From contig CAVRNI010000033.1 in assembly GCA_963722415.1 (NCBI GenBank), positions 135,217-199,216 on the forward strand: 64,000 nucleotides of DNA, written 5' to 3'. Shown here one piece after another: positions 18,242 to 26,363 of the stretch; within the stretch, counting starts at the first letter, position 1, and each line of letters starts with the position of its first letter. Position numbers and translations under genes: made by a program. The stretch comes from JALOLG01 sp963722415. Its GTDB lineage: Bacteria; Actinomycetota; Acidimicrobiia; Acidimicrobiales; Ilumatobacteraceae. The notes under the pieces were generated by a model. That model was not told the DNA's origin, ran no database searches, and saw nothing but the letters and a program-made list of their open reading frames with translations.

Positions 18242-18877
18242 ATGTCAGACCACTCCGCGATCATCGACGCTCATGCCGGTGACGACCTGTCTTCACTCGG
18301 CGGTGAATGGGAGGTCGACCCGACACATTCAACGCTCGAGTTCGTCGTGCGATACGCGATGTTCACGCTGGTGCGCGGCCGCTTCACGTCGTTCTCCGGT
18401 GCGGTCGCGATCGATCCGTCGAATCTGGAGATGACGCAGATCGCCGTCGACATCGACGCCTCGTCCGTGGACAGTGCGATGGCGGTCCGCGACGAGCACC
18501 TGCGCGGCGAGGAGTTCTTCGACGTCGAGCGTCATCCGAACATCACGTTTCGATCTCGCGGTGCCACGGTGCTCGGCGCCGGGCGGTACGCGGTCTCGGG
18601 TGACCTGACGATCCGCGGTGTCACCCAGCCCGTGCGGCTCGGCGTCGATCTGTTCGGTCGAGCGCCCGATGTGATGGGTAACCCCCGGCTCGGGTTTCGT
18701 GCGACAGCGAGGCTTCAACGCGCGCGGTGGGACATCACGTGGAACGCGCCGGTCCTGGGCGGTGGCGTCGCCTTGGACGACGACGTCGATCTGGAGCTCG
18801 ACGTGTCGCTGGTACCTGCCGGCACGATCGCCAGGATCATGGCGGCCAGGGACGATTCGGCCGACGACGGAGACTGA
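18242..18877 (+). CDS. YceI family lipid-binding protein
   Basis: CGGAGGTCGG directly precedes ATG 18242. The 211-residue protein shows the YceI lipocalin-like barrel: 'EWEVDPTHSTLEFVVRYAMF', 'FSGAVAIDPSNLEMTQIAVD', 'EEFFDVERHPNITFRS' and 'LTIRGVTQPVRLGVDLFG'. It has no signal peptide, as is usual for the actinobacterial cytoplasmic form. These proteins bind polyisoprenoids or other amphiphiles. The third position is strongly GC, like its neighbours. Confidence 0.9.
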   Translation: MSDHSAIIDAHAGDDLSSLGGEWEVDPTHSTLEFVVRYAMFTLVRGRFTSFSGAVAIDPSNLEMTQIAVDIDASSVDSAMAVRDEHLRGEEFFDVERHPNITFRSRGATVLGAGRYAVSGDLTIRGVTQPVRLGVDLFGRAPDVMGNPRLGFRATARLQRARWDITWNAPVLGGGVALDDDVDLELDVSLVPAGTIARIMAARDDSADDGD

Positions 18878-18978
18878 TTCAGAGCACGAGTGGTGGGACA
18901 TACCCGCCAGTCGAGCACGGACGCGTGCGATTCGTCGAGCTCGAGGAGGTCACATCGTGGCCTCACTCCGGGAGCCAC

Positions 18979-19110
18979 TCAATCTTGCCCTTTCGTCAAG
19001 GTTGTGCCGTATGCGTCGTGGTAGTTCCACCACTGGTACGGCGGCGTCTGCGGGTAGCCCTGCGGTGGGTCCTCCCATTCCTCCTCATGCGCTGGGTTAT
19101 TGACCTTCAA
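18979..19110 (-). CDS. Possible 43-residue protein divergent from merR
   Basis: A TTG-started frame (TTG 19110) encodes a Pro/Gln/Tyr/Trp-rich peptide ('EEEWEDPPQGYPQTPPYQWW', then 'NYHDAYGTTLTKGQD'). The composition is unlike shadow frames, but there is no ribosome site, and the start would lie inside the MerR operator. It may be the tail of a lost gene or chance. Confidence 0.2.
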   Translation of the reverse strand: MKVNNPAHEEEWEDPPQGYPQTPPYQWWNYHDAYGTTLTKGQD

Positions 19111-19131
19111 GTGGACATGAAGGTCTATCGT
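19100..19131 (+). promoter_or_regulatory. MerR-type operator/promoter with long spacer
   Basis: The perfect inverted repeat GACCTTCA-N8-TGAAGGTC (19102-19125) lies between a TTGACC -35 box (19100-19105) and a TATCGT -10 box (19126-19131). The spacer is 20 bp, longer than the usual 17. This over-long spacer with a dyad inside it is the hallmark of promoters that MerR proteins untwist. The merR start codon is 8 bp further on. Confidence 0.75.
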
Positions 19132-19139
19132 GGGCCGCG

Positions 19140-19921
19140 ATGACCGCCAGAATGAAGATCAAAGAGGTCGCCGATGCCAGCGGCTTCACGACGGCGACGT
19201 TGCGCTACTACGAGCAGATCGGGTTGCTGCCTGAGTCGATGCGCACTCCGGCCGGTTACCGGATCTACGACCAGCGCACGTTGGACCGGCTCGCGTTCAT
19301 CGCTCGCGCCAAGCAACTGGGCTGCAGCCTGGACGAGATCGCCGGCCTGGCCACGGCTTGGGACGGCGGCCGGTGCGGCCCCATCCAAGATCAGCTACGC
19401 GGACTCGTGGCGGGCAAGATCGCTGCCGCTCAAAATCAGATCGCAGACCTGGCGACGTTCACGGCAGAGCTGCAACACGCTGCCGCCGCGCTCGAGCGTC
19501 ACCGACCCGACGGTGCGTGTGACGCGGCGTGCGGCTGCGTCAGCGATGCCGACGACACCGAGCCAGTCGCCGCGACGATCCACGCCGTCAGCCTTTCCGC
19601 TGAACCGGCAGCGGCCGGCGAGCCCGCGATCGCGTGCACCCTGTCGACGGGGTCGATGAACGGTCGCATGGCGGACTGGCAGGCGCTGCTCGCTCACGTC
19701 GAGCGCCGAGAGGCGATCAACGGTGGTGTCCGATCGGTGTTCGCGCCGTCGGTCCCTCTCGATGAATTGATGCGGCTTGTCGCAGCCGAGCAGGACTGCT
19801 GCCAGTTCTTCCGGTTCGCCATCACTGTCGATCGCCGCGGCGTCGCGTCGAGGTGCGTGCTCCCGAGGACGCACTCGTGATCGTCGAGTCGATGTTCGGC
19901 GTTCCGTCGGATGGGCCCTAA
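19140..19921 (+). CDS. MerR family regulator, probably metal-responsive (one frameshift)
   Basis: The N-terminal MerR helix-turn-helix and wing are intact: 'MKIKEVADASGFTTATLRYY', 'GLLPESMRTPAGYRIYD'. The dimerisation helix follows, then cysteine clusters at 'GGRCGP', 'CDAACGC' (about residues 127-133) and 'EQDCCQFF' that could bind a metal. The final strand switches frame near 19850. The continuation 'VEVRAPEDALVIVESMFG' ends at TAA 19919-19921. The extra C-terminal domain (~90 residues) is longer than in simple MerR/CueR. Autoregulation through the operator at 19102-19125 is likely. No efflux pump or reductase target is adjacent. Confidence 0.8.
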
Positions 19922-20137
19922 CGGAGGTGCCTGCCCGCTGTTCCCTGGCAAACGCTGCCAAGACTGGCCTCTCGATGAGTGGAGTAGTTGATGGCACCGC
20001 TCGGCATCACGCCGGCCTACTCGGAGAGGTGATCAGCAGTCAGCTCACGGTTCGCTGGTTTGGTCGCCTGCACGATCGCGCTGTGGACGTGACGTCGTCG
20101 CCATCGACCACTACCGCGCTCATCTGCTGGGCTGATC

Positions 20138-20143
20138 TATGGT
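20138..20143 (+). promoter_or_regulatory. TATGGT -10 box, leaderless
   Basis: The box ends six bases before GTG 20150, so the transcript would begin at the start codon. Confidence 0.5.
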
Positions 20144-20149
20144 TCGGAC

Positions 20150-20531
20150 GTGGGCCGTGAGGTGCAGTTCGCGGACGTTCGCCGTCGCGTCGCGGAGTTC
20201 GGTGACCGTGCCACGTTGATCACGGTCAACGCGTCGAACTCGCCGCATGTCGTGTCGACGATCGTGGAGGTGGTCGACGGTCAGTTGACTCACCAACGTC
20301 GGCCAGCGCACCGCGGCCAACCTGGCCGAGCGTTCTGCGTTGTCCTTGGTATGGCAGCCGCCCAACGGCGGGGAGTACCAGCTCATCGTCGACGGGATCG
20401 CCGACCACGTCGATGTGGTCGAAGGTGGCGGGGGCGTGGCCGCGATCTCGATCGTGGTCACGCGTGGGATCCTGCACCGACTGGCGGGCCTTCCGGATGA
20501 CGGCCCGTCGTGCGTCGCGTTGGACGATTAG
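20150..20531 (+). CDS. Pyridoxamine 5'-phosphate oxidase-like (split-barrel flavin) protein (one frameshift)
   Basis: The first ~45 residues ('FADVRRRVAEFGDRATLITV') and the rest ('TNVGQRTAANLAERSALSLV', 'YQLIVDGIADHV', 'GILHRLAG') lie in two frames that meet near 20288. Together they make a ~127-residue split beta-barrel, as in short PPOX/F420-dependent proteins: strand 'ATLITVNASNSPHVVST', then 'R.AANLA.R..LSLVWQP'. These bind FMN or F420 and may reduce or protect; the cofactor is uncertain. The -10 box at 20138 supports the GTG start. Confidence 0.7.
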
Positions 20532-20639
20532 CCGACGCGCGTTGACGTGTTGCCCATCCGGGTGGGCGACCTTGACGCAGGCCGTTCGTCGAGCGCGTGC
20601 ATTGGTCAGCCGATGACGTGCTCATAGTTATCTCATGAC

Positions 20640-20645
20640 TAATGT
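20640..20645 (+). promoter_or_regulatory. TAATGT -10 box before modA
   Basis: The box ends seven bases before ATG 20653, consistent with a leaderless modABC message. Confidence 0.4.
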
Positions 20646-20652
20646 GCTCGGC

Positions 20653-21461
20653 ATGCGTAGGACATCTCGCCTCCTGGTCTCAGCGGTGGTGGTGTTGGGT
20701 TTCCTCGGCGTCGTGCGGGGACGACGACGCCGCCGACTCCGCTGACACGACGACGGCCACAGTTGGGGCAACTGAGCCGGCGGTGTCGGGGGACGTCACG
20801 GTGTTCGCGGCGGCGTCGCTGACCGACGCGTTCACCGAGATCGGCGAGGCGTTCATGACCGAGACATCCGGACTCGACGGTGACGTTCAACTTCGCCGCG
20901 TCGTCAGAGCTCGTGACCCAGATCAACGAGGGGGCACCCGCCGACGTCTACGCCTCAGCTGACCAGAACAACATGACCAAGCTGACCGACGCCGGCAACA
21001 ACGGAGCTGAGCCGGAGGTGTTCGCGACGAACTCGTTGGAGATCATCGTCGGTCCTGGCAACCCGAAGGGGATCACCGGGGTCGCCGACCTGGCGAACCC
21101 AGACATCATCTTCGTGACATGTGCGCCCGAGGTGCCGATCGGGGCGTACACGCAGGAGGTGTTCACCAAGGCGGGCGTCACGGTGACACCGGCCTCCTTC
21201 GAGGAGAACGTGCGAGGGATCGTCACCAAGGTGACCCTCGGTGAGGCCGACGCGGGAATCGTCTACAAGACCGACGTCACCGCGGCAGGGGACCAGGCCG
21301 AAGGTGTTGAGATCCCCCCCGATCTCAACCTGGTGGCCGAGTACCCGCTGGTGATCACCAAGGAAGCGCCCAATGCCGAGGCGGGTCAGGCGTTCGTCGA
21401 CTTCGTGGTCGGTGAGCAGGGCCAGACCATCCTGGCCAGCTACGGCTTCACCGCTCCGTGA
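20653..21461 (+). CDS. modA: Molybdate ABC transporter substrate-binding lipoprotein (two frameshifts)
   Basis: The signal region 'MRRTSRLLVSAVVVLGFL' and the lipobox 'SASCGDDD' are in different frames (join near 20707), and a second break lies near 20880. The rest reads through: 'DVTVFAAASLTDAFTEIGEA', 'FNFAASSELVTQINEGAPAD', 'VYASADQNNMTKL', 'EADAGIVYKTDV'. These are ModA signatures, with the AASL and AASSEL oxyanion-binding loops. The Cys of the lipobox anchors it to the membrane surface. It ends GTGA, overlapping modB. An ATG at 20635 is also in frame. Confidence 0.9.
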
Positions 21462-22300
21462 GCTTGGAGGCGCCGCCGCATCGTGTGCGTCGCGGGGTCG
21501 GGAAGGAACGCCTTCCCGGCCCTGCGCTGTTTCTCGCCGTCGTCGCGATCGTGTTCTTCGCGCTCCCGTTCCTCGGGCTGGTGTGGCGTGCGCCATGGAG
21601 CACGGCGTGGAGCGTGCTCACCGAGGACGCGGTGCGCACAGCGTTGTGGCTGTCGATCCGGTGCTCACTGGCAGCGACCGCGTTGGCGTTGGTGTTCGGA
21701 GTTCCGCTGGCGTGGCTGCTCGCCCGTGTGAACTTCCCGGGCCGCGGCGTCGTGCGAGCCCTGTGCATGCTGTCGATGGTGGTGCCACCGGTGGTCGGAG
21801 GCGTCGCGCTGTTCTTCTCGTTCGGACGGCGCGGCCTGTTCGGCCAGTACTTGGATCGCTGGTTCGACTTCCGGCTGCCGTTCACGACGTGGGGTGTCGT
21901 CATGGCGCAGACGTTCGTGTCGATGCCGTTCCTGGTGCTCACCGTGGAGGCCGCGCTGCGACAGATCGACAGACGCTACGAGGACGCAGCGCGCACGTTG
22001 GGTGGGTCGCGGTGGTACGTGTTCCGTCGGGTCACACTTCCGACGGTGCGTCCCGCGTTGATCGCGGGGGCGGTGCTCGCCTGGGCTCGTGCCCTCGGTG
22101 AGTTCGGCGCGACGATCACGTTCGCCGGGAACTTTCCCGGCACGACCCAGACGATGCCGTTGGCGACATATCTGGCGTTGGAAACGAACCCGGAGGAAGC
22201 CTTGATCCTGAGCCTGGTGCTGGTCGCGGTGTCGTTCGCGGTGCTGATCGGTCTCCGTGACCGATGGCTCGGCGGCACCCCGGCCCCCGGAGCGGGATGA
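21458..22300 (+). CDS. modB: Molybdate ABC transporter permease
   Basis: The 280-residue inner-membrane permease has about six helices. The EAA loop 'EDAARTLGGSRWYVFRRVTL' contacts the ATPase, and 'ARALGEFGATITFAGNFPG' is the ModB/CysT-type motif after it. The GTG start overlaps modA's stop and the stop overlaps modC's ATG, so the three genes form a tightly coupled operon. The frame is intact throughout. Confidence 0.95.
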   Translation: MSLEAPPHRVRRGVGKERLPGPALFLAVVAIVFFALPFLGLVWRAPWSTAWSVLTEDAVRTALWLSIRCSLAATALALVFGVPLAWLLARVNFPGRGVVRALCMLSMVVPPVVGGVALFFSFGRRGLFGQYLDRWFDFRLPFTTWGVVMAQTFVSMPFLVLTVEAALRQIDRRYEDAARTLGGSRWYVFRRVTLPTVRPALIAGAVLAWARALGEFGATITFAGNFPGTTQTMPLATYLALETNPEEALILSLVLVAVSFAVLIGLRDRWLGGTPAPGAG

Positions 22301-23353
22301 GCCTCGACGCGAGCATCGGCCTGCAACTCGGAAGTCTCGATCTCGACGTCGAGCTCTCGGTCGAACCCGGTGAGGTGGTCGCGATCCTCGGCCCGAACGG
22401 ATCAGGCAAGTCGACCGTGCTGCGGGCCCTGGCGGGTCTCGTGCCCATCGAACAGGGCCGTATCAGCATCGACGACTTCGTGCTCGACGACCCCGCCGCC
22501 GACGTGTTCGTGCCAGTCGAACAACGGCCGATCGGCTTCGTGTTCCAGGACTACTTGCTGTTCGCCCACCTGAGCGCCGTGGAGAACGTCGCGTTCGGTC
22601 TGCGTGCCCGAGGTGTACCGAAGGTGGACGCGCGGCGGCGCGCCAACGAGTGGCTGGCTCGGGTCGGACTGTCGGACCACGCGTCACACCGGCCACGGGC
22701 GTTGTCGGGTGGTCAGGCGCAAAGGGTCGCACTGGCGCGAGCACTGGCGACCGACCCACAGATGTTGCTCCTCGACGAGCCGCTCGCGGCGCTGGATGCC
22801 GGAACCCGAGTCGGTGTTCGCCACGACCTGCGACGACATCTCGAGTCGTTCGACGGGATGCGGCTGCTGGTCACCCACGATCCCGTCGACGCCTACGCGC
22901 TCGCCGATCGAGTAGCGATCCTCGACGCCGGCAAGGTCGTCCAGATCGGAACGATTGCCGAGGTCACCGCTCATCCACGATCGCGCTACGTCGCCGACCT
23001 GGTCGGCACCAACCTCGTCGACCGGCACTGTCACCAACGGCGTGCTGACCACCGAAGCCGGCGCTCGTGTCGTGATCGCCGACGCTGTACCAGGACCTTC
23101 GTTCGCGGTCATCCGGCCGCAAGCCATCGCCCTGTACCGCGATGCGCCCGTGGGTTCGAGCGCGCGCAACACATGGCGCGGAACGATCAGCAACATCGAC
23201 AGACTCGGCGACCGGGTCCGGATGGGCATCGACGGAGAGCTCCCGTTGACCGCGGAGATCACCGCCGCCGCGCTCGACGCAATGCAGCTCCGGCCCGGCG
23301 ACGAGGTCCACGCGTCGGTCAAGGCCACTGACATCGAGGCCTACGTCGTCTGA
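22297..23353 (+). CDS. modC: Molybdate ABC transporter ATP-binding protein with TOBE domain (one frameshift)
   Basis: Walker A 'GPNGSGKST', Q-loop 'GFVFQDYLLF', signature 'LSGGQAQRVALARALA', Walker B 'MLLLDEPLAALDAG' and the switch 'LLVTHDP' are all present in the first 245 residues. Near 23030 the frame changes. The other frame carries a C-terminal TOBE (molybdate-binding) domain, 'FAVIRPQAIALYRDAP' to 'VHASVKATDIEAYVV', ending at 23353. The protein powers ModB import of molybdate. A molybdenum-cofactor enzyme is not in the window. Confidence 0.95.
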
Positions 23354-23383
23354 ACGACGACCTGGCAGCGGACGGGTGCGACG

Positions 23384-23920
23384 ATGGCGACGGTGATCAG
23401 AACGACCGAAGAACAACTGCTGCTCGGGGAATGGGCGTGCCTGGGCATCCTCTACCCGGCACCGACGCACGGGTTCGCGATCGCGGCGCGGCTCAAGCCC
23501 GGCGGCGACGTCGGCAGGGTGTGGTCGTTGTCCCGACCGCTCACCTACCGGTCACTGGATCAACTCACGAGCCGCGGCTACATCCACGCGGTAGGCGAGG
23601 AACCGGGCATCGCCGGTGGCAACCGGACGATCCTCGCCGCCACCCGCAGCGGGCGCGCGCAGCTGCGCAAGTGGTTGAACACGCCAGTCGCCCACCTCCG
23701 CGACCTGCGCAGCGAACTGCTCCTCAAGTTGATCATCGCCGACCTGTGCGACATCGACGTCACCCGCATGCTCGACGAGCAGTACGACCACATCGAGCAG
23801 TTGGCCACAGCCCTCGGCGGCCAGATCGAGGACGACACCACCGTCGATGTCGTCGTCTTGTGGCGCCGCGAGCTCTCCCAAGCCGCACTTCGCTTCCTCG
23901 ACCAGCTCCGCCTATCTTGA
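23384..23920 (+). CDS. PadR-like winged-helix regulator
   Basis: The 178-residue protein opens 'LLLGEWACLGILYPAPTHGF', the PadR N-terminal helix. A winged helix follows with 'PLTYRSLDQLTSRGYIHAV' and the wing 'RTILAATRSGRAQLRKWL'. The C-terminal helical domain would dimerise. It is 30 bp after modC and in place of the usual modE, so control of molybdate uptake is a reasonable inference, not shown. The aldehyde dehydrogenase gene starts 4 bp after its stop. Confidence 0.75.
   Translation: MATVIRTTEEQLLLGEWACLGILYPAPTHGFAIAARLKPGGDVGRVWSLSRPLTYRSLDQLTSRGYIHAVGEEPGIAGGNRTILAATRSGRAQLRKWLNTPVAHLRDLRSELLLKLIIADLCDIDVTRMLDEQYDHIEQLATALGGQIEDDTTVDVVVLWRRELSQAALRFLDQLRLS
23913..23918 (+). promoter_or_regulatory. 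TATCTT -10 box of a leaderless dehydrogenase message
   Basis: The box lies within the last codons of the PadR gene and ends six bases before ATG 23925. The dehydrogenase can therefore have its own promoter despite the 4-bp intergenic gap. Confidence 0.45.
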
Positions 23921-23924
23921 GACC

Positions 23925-25352
23925 ATGACGACGTTCGACAAGCTCTACATCGATGGCGCCTGGGTCGCCCCTGGATCTACCGAGACCATCGACGTGATCG
24001 ATTCGGTCACCGAGGACGTGATGGCGACCATCCCCGCCGGGACGGCCGGCGACGTCGATGCGGCAGTTGCGGCCGCGAAGGCGGCCTTCGGTGCCTGGTC
24101 GATGACGCCGGTGGAAGAGCGCGCGAAGTACCTGACCCGCATCGGCGACGCGCTCGGCGCCCGGATGGACGAGCTCGCGACCGCGATCTCGAAGGAGACC
24201 GGGATGGCGATGTGGCTGTCGAAGCTGGTGCAGGTCGGCCTGCCGATCAACAGCTTCAACCAGGCGGCTGCCGTGGCCGAGTCGTACAGCTTCGAGACGA
24301 CGAACGCCAACTCGTTGATCGTGCGCGAGCCGATCGGTGTCGTCGGTTGCATCACCCCGTGGAACTACCCGCTGCATCAGATCGCCGCCAAGGTCGCCTA
24401 CGCGATGGCTGCCGGGTGCACCGTCGTGCTCAAGCCCAGCGAGGTCGCCCCGGTCGACGCGTTCGTGCTCGCCGAGGTCATCGACGAGGTCGGGCTCCCG
24501 GCCGGTGTGTTCAACCTCGTCTCCGGTTTCGGACCGGTGGTGGGTGAGGCGATCGCCGCTCACCCCGACGTCGACATGGTGTCGTTCACCGGCTCCACCC
24601 GCGCTGGTCGTCGGGTCGCCCAACTCGGCGCCGAGACGATCAAGAAGGTCGCCCTCGAGCTGGGCGGCAAGTCGGCGAACGTGCTGCTCGACGATCTCGA
24701 CGAGGCCGGCTTCGCCAAGGCTGTCGGCGACGGCGTCGGCAAGGCGTTCCTCAACTCGGGACAGACCTGCTCGGCGCTGACCCGGATGCTCGTACCTCGC
24801 GACCGCCTCGCCGAGGCCGAGGAGGTCGCGGCGGCGGCCGTCGCCAAGATGGTCGTCGGCGATCCCTTCGTCAAAGGTGTCCAGCTCGGCCCGCTGGCGT
24901 CGGCGGCCCAGCGCGACCGGGTCCAGAGCTACATCCAGAAGGGCATCGACGAGGGGGCCACGCTCGTGGCCGGCGGTCTCGGTGCGCCCGAAGGCGTCGA
25001 TGCCGGCTACTACGTGCGCCCGACCGTGTTCTCCAACGTCACGCCCGACATGACCATCGCCCAGGAGGAGATCTTCGGGCCGGTGCTGTCGATCCTGCCC
25101 CACGACGGCGAGGACGACGCGGTCGAGATCGCCAACGGCGTCGTCTACGGGCTCGCCGGCGGCGTGTGGTCGGCCGACCAGGACCACGCCCGGGCGGTCG
25201 CCCGCCGGCTGCGCACCGGCCAGGTCGAGATCAACGGCGGCGCGTTCAACCCGAACGCGCCGTTCGGCGGTTACAAGCAGTCCGGTGTCGGGCGCGAGTA
25301 CGGCGAGCACGGCCTCGAGGAGTTCCTCGAGATCAAGAGCATCCAGCAGTAG
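23925..25352 (+). CDS. NAD(P)-dependent aldehyde dehydrogenase
   Basis: The full-length (475 residues) ALDH superfamily enzyme oxidises an aldehyde to its acid. 'GCITPWNYPLHQIAAKVAYA' is the PWN cofactor/substrate motif and 'VVLKPSEVAP' the NADP-ribose Lys region. 'FTGSTRAGRRV' is the Rossmann glycine motif and 'LELGGKSANVLL' holds the general-base Glu. 'LNSGQTCSALTRML' holds the catalytic Cys, and 'EEIFGPVLSIL' follows. The frame is intact. The substrate cannot be assigned; similarity is to the broad betaine/gamma-aminobutyraldehyde group. Confidence 0.92.
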   Translation: MTTFDKLYIDGAWVAPGSTETIDVIDSVTEDVMATIPAGTAGDVDAAVAAAKAAFGAWSMTPVEERAKYLTRIGDALGARMDELATAISKETGMAMWLSKLVQVGLPINSFNQAAAVAESYSFETTNANSLIVREPIGVVGCITPWNYPLHQIAAKVAYAMAAGCTVVLKPSEVAPVDAFVLAEVIDEVGLPAGVFNLVSGFGPVVGEAIAAHPDVDMVSFTGSTRAGRRVAQLGAETIKKVALELGGKSANVLLDDLDEAGFAKAVGDGVGKAFLNSGQTCSALTRMLVPRDRLAEAEEVAAAAVAKMVVGDPFVKGVQLGPLASAAQRDRVQSYIQKGIDEGATLVAGGLGAPEGVDAGYYVRPTVFSNVTPDMTIAQEEIFGPVLSILPHDGEDDAVEIANGVVYGLAGGVWSADQDHARAVARRLRTGQVEINGGAFNPNAPFGGYKQSGVGREYGEHGLEEFLEIKSIQQ

Positions 25353-25383
25353 CCCGCAACAGAGCTCCGTCGGCAGGCCGACG

Positions 25384-25626
25384 TCACACGGCCAGTCGTA
25401 GCGGAGGGTTGCTCATCTCGGGACGCGAGAGGATGTAGATCAGCGCGCCGAGCAACGGCAGCACGACGATCACCAGCGCCCACCCGGCCTTGGCCGCGCC
25501 GCCGTGGTCCGAGCGCCGAAAGTTGTCGATGAACGTGTAGATGACGACGAACCCGACGATCACGAACATGAACAGCATCATGAGCGACCAGAAGACGCCC
25601 AGCAGTGGATAGTCGTAAGCGAGCAT
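25384..25626 (-). CDS. PLDc_N-domain small membrane protein
   Basis: The 80-residue protein has two membrane helices ('FWSLMMLFMFVIVGFVVIY' and 'AGWALVIVVLPLLGALIYIL') separated by a short basic loop. This is the layout of the phospholipase-D-nuclease N-terminal (PLDc_N) family. CCAGGGAGACTGCC precedes ATG 25626. A paralog with the same 'MLAYDYPL.G.FW' start but an added SHOCT domain is at 55526-55928. Confidence 0.8.
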   Translation of the reverse strand: MLAYDYPLLGVFWSLMMLFMFVIVGFVVIYTFIDNFRRSDHGGAAKAGWALVIVVLPLLGALIYILSRPEMSNPPLRLAV

Positions 25627-25763
25627 GGCAGTCTCCCTGGAATCGGCGAACGGGTCGAACGCCCTGAGTTTGCTACCAATCCCAGTCCGGGTGGGGGACC
25701 TGTCGCCGGGTGAGAGCATCGGCGCATGACGTCGCGGAGTGCCCGCCGCGCCCGCCAAAGGGG

Positions 25764-26363
25764 TCAGTTGACGAGTGTCGCGATGGCGCCGCCGAGGACC
25801 AGTCCGGCGCCGAGTCCGGCGGTGACGTCGAGCGGGTTGTGGGCGCCGACGTACACCCGACCGACCATCACCAGCACGGTGAGGATGAGGGGAACCGGCC
25901 ACCACGTGGACGGCAGGTTCGCGGCCACGACGCATCCGACGCCGGCGACGAGGATGACGTGCCCGGACGGGAAGCTTGGTCCCGAGGAGGGGACGTCACC
26001 GCCGCGGAGTACTGCGTTGACCTGGCTGGTCCCCGGTCGCTGACGGACCACGAGGTAGTCGGCCATCTCCTTGCGGACGACTCGCTCGACGACGAGTTTG
26101 AGCACCATGGTGAGCAACACACCGATGGCGACGACGAGGTCACCGTCGACGAGCGCGACCACGAGGCCGGCGAGCGTGCCGACCACGAGGTTGCCGAGTT
26201 GCATCGGCAACCAGAGGAACGGATACAGCGGACCGGGCAGGCCGTTGACGGCGTGGAACACGCGTGACTCGGCAGGGCTGATCGACGTCTGGCGGGCAGC
26301 GGCGACCGACAACGAGGCGATCACGAGCCCGACGCCGGCGACGATCAGCCACCACAGGTTCAT
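25764..26363 (-). CDS. PAP2 superfamily membrane phosphatase
   Basis: The 199-residue membrane protein has about six helices. It carries the three phosphatase signatures: 'KEMADYLVVRQRP' (C1-like), 'PSFPSGHVILVAG' (C2, catalytic His) and 'RVYVGAHNPLDVTAG' (C3, R-x5-H-x3-D). Substrates of the family include phosphatidic acid and undecaprenyl pyrophosphate. The ATG at 26363 overlaps the stop of the upstream kinase-like gene (ATGA), so the two are coupled. Confidence 0.88.
   Translation of the reverse strand: MNLWWLIVAGVGLVIASLSVAAARQTSISPAESRVFHAVNGLPGPLYPFLWLPMQLGNLVVGTLAGLVVALVDGDLVVAIGVLLTMVLKLVVERVVRKEMADYLVVRQRPGTSQVNAVLRGGDVPSSGPSFPSGHVILVAGVGCVVAANLPSTWWPVPLILTVLVMVGRVYVGAHNPLDVTAGLGAGLVLGGAIATLVN

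Noticed and set aside
23760..25310. 516-codon open frame antisense to the aldehyde dehydrogenase
   Set aside because: It is a shadow of a well-supported enzyme, repetitive in Arg/Gly/His/Asp.
25690..25725. Two GGGTG half-sites upstream of the PLDc_N gene
   Set aside because: They are direct, not inverted, and too far apart to form the palindrome.
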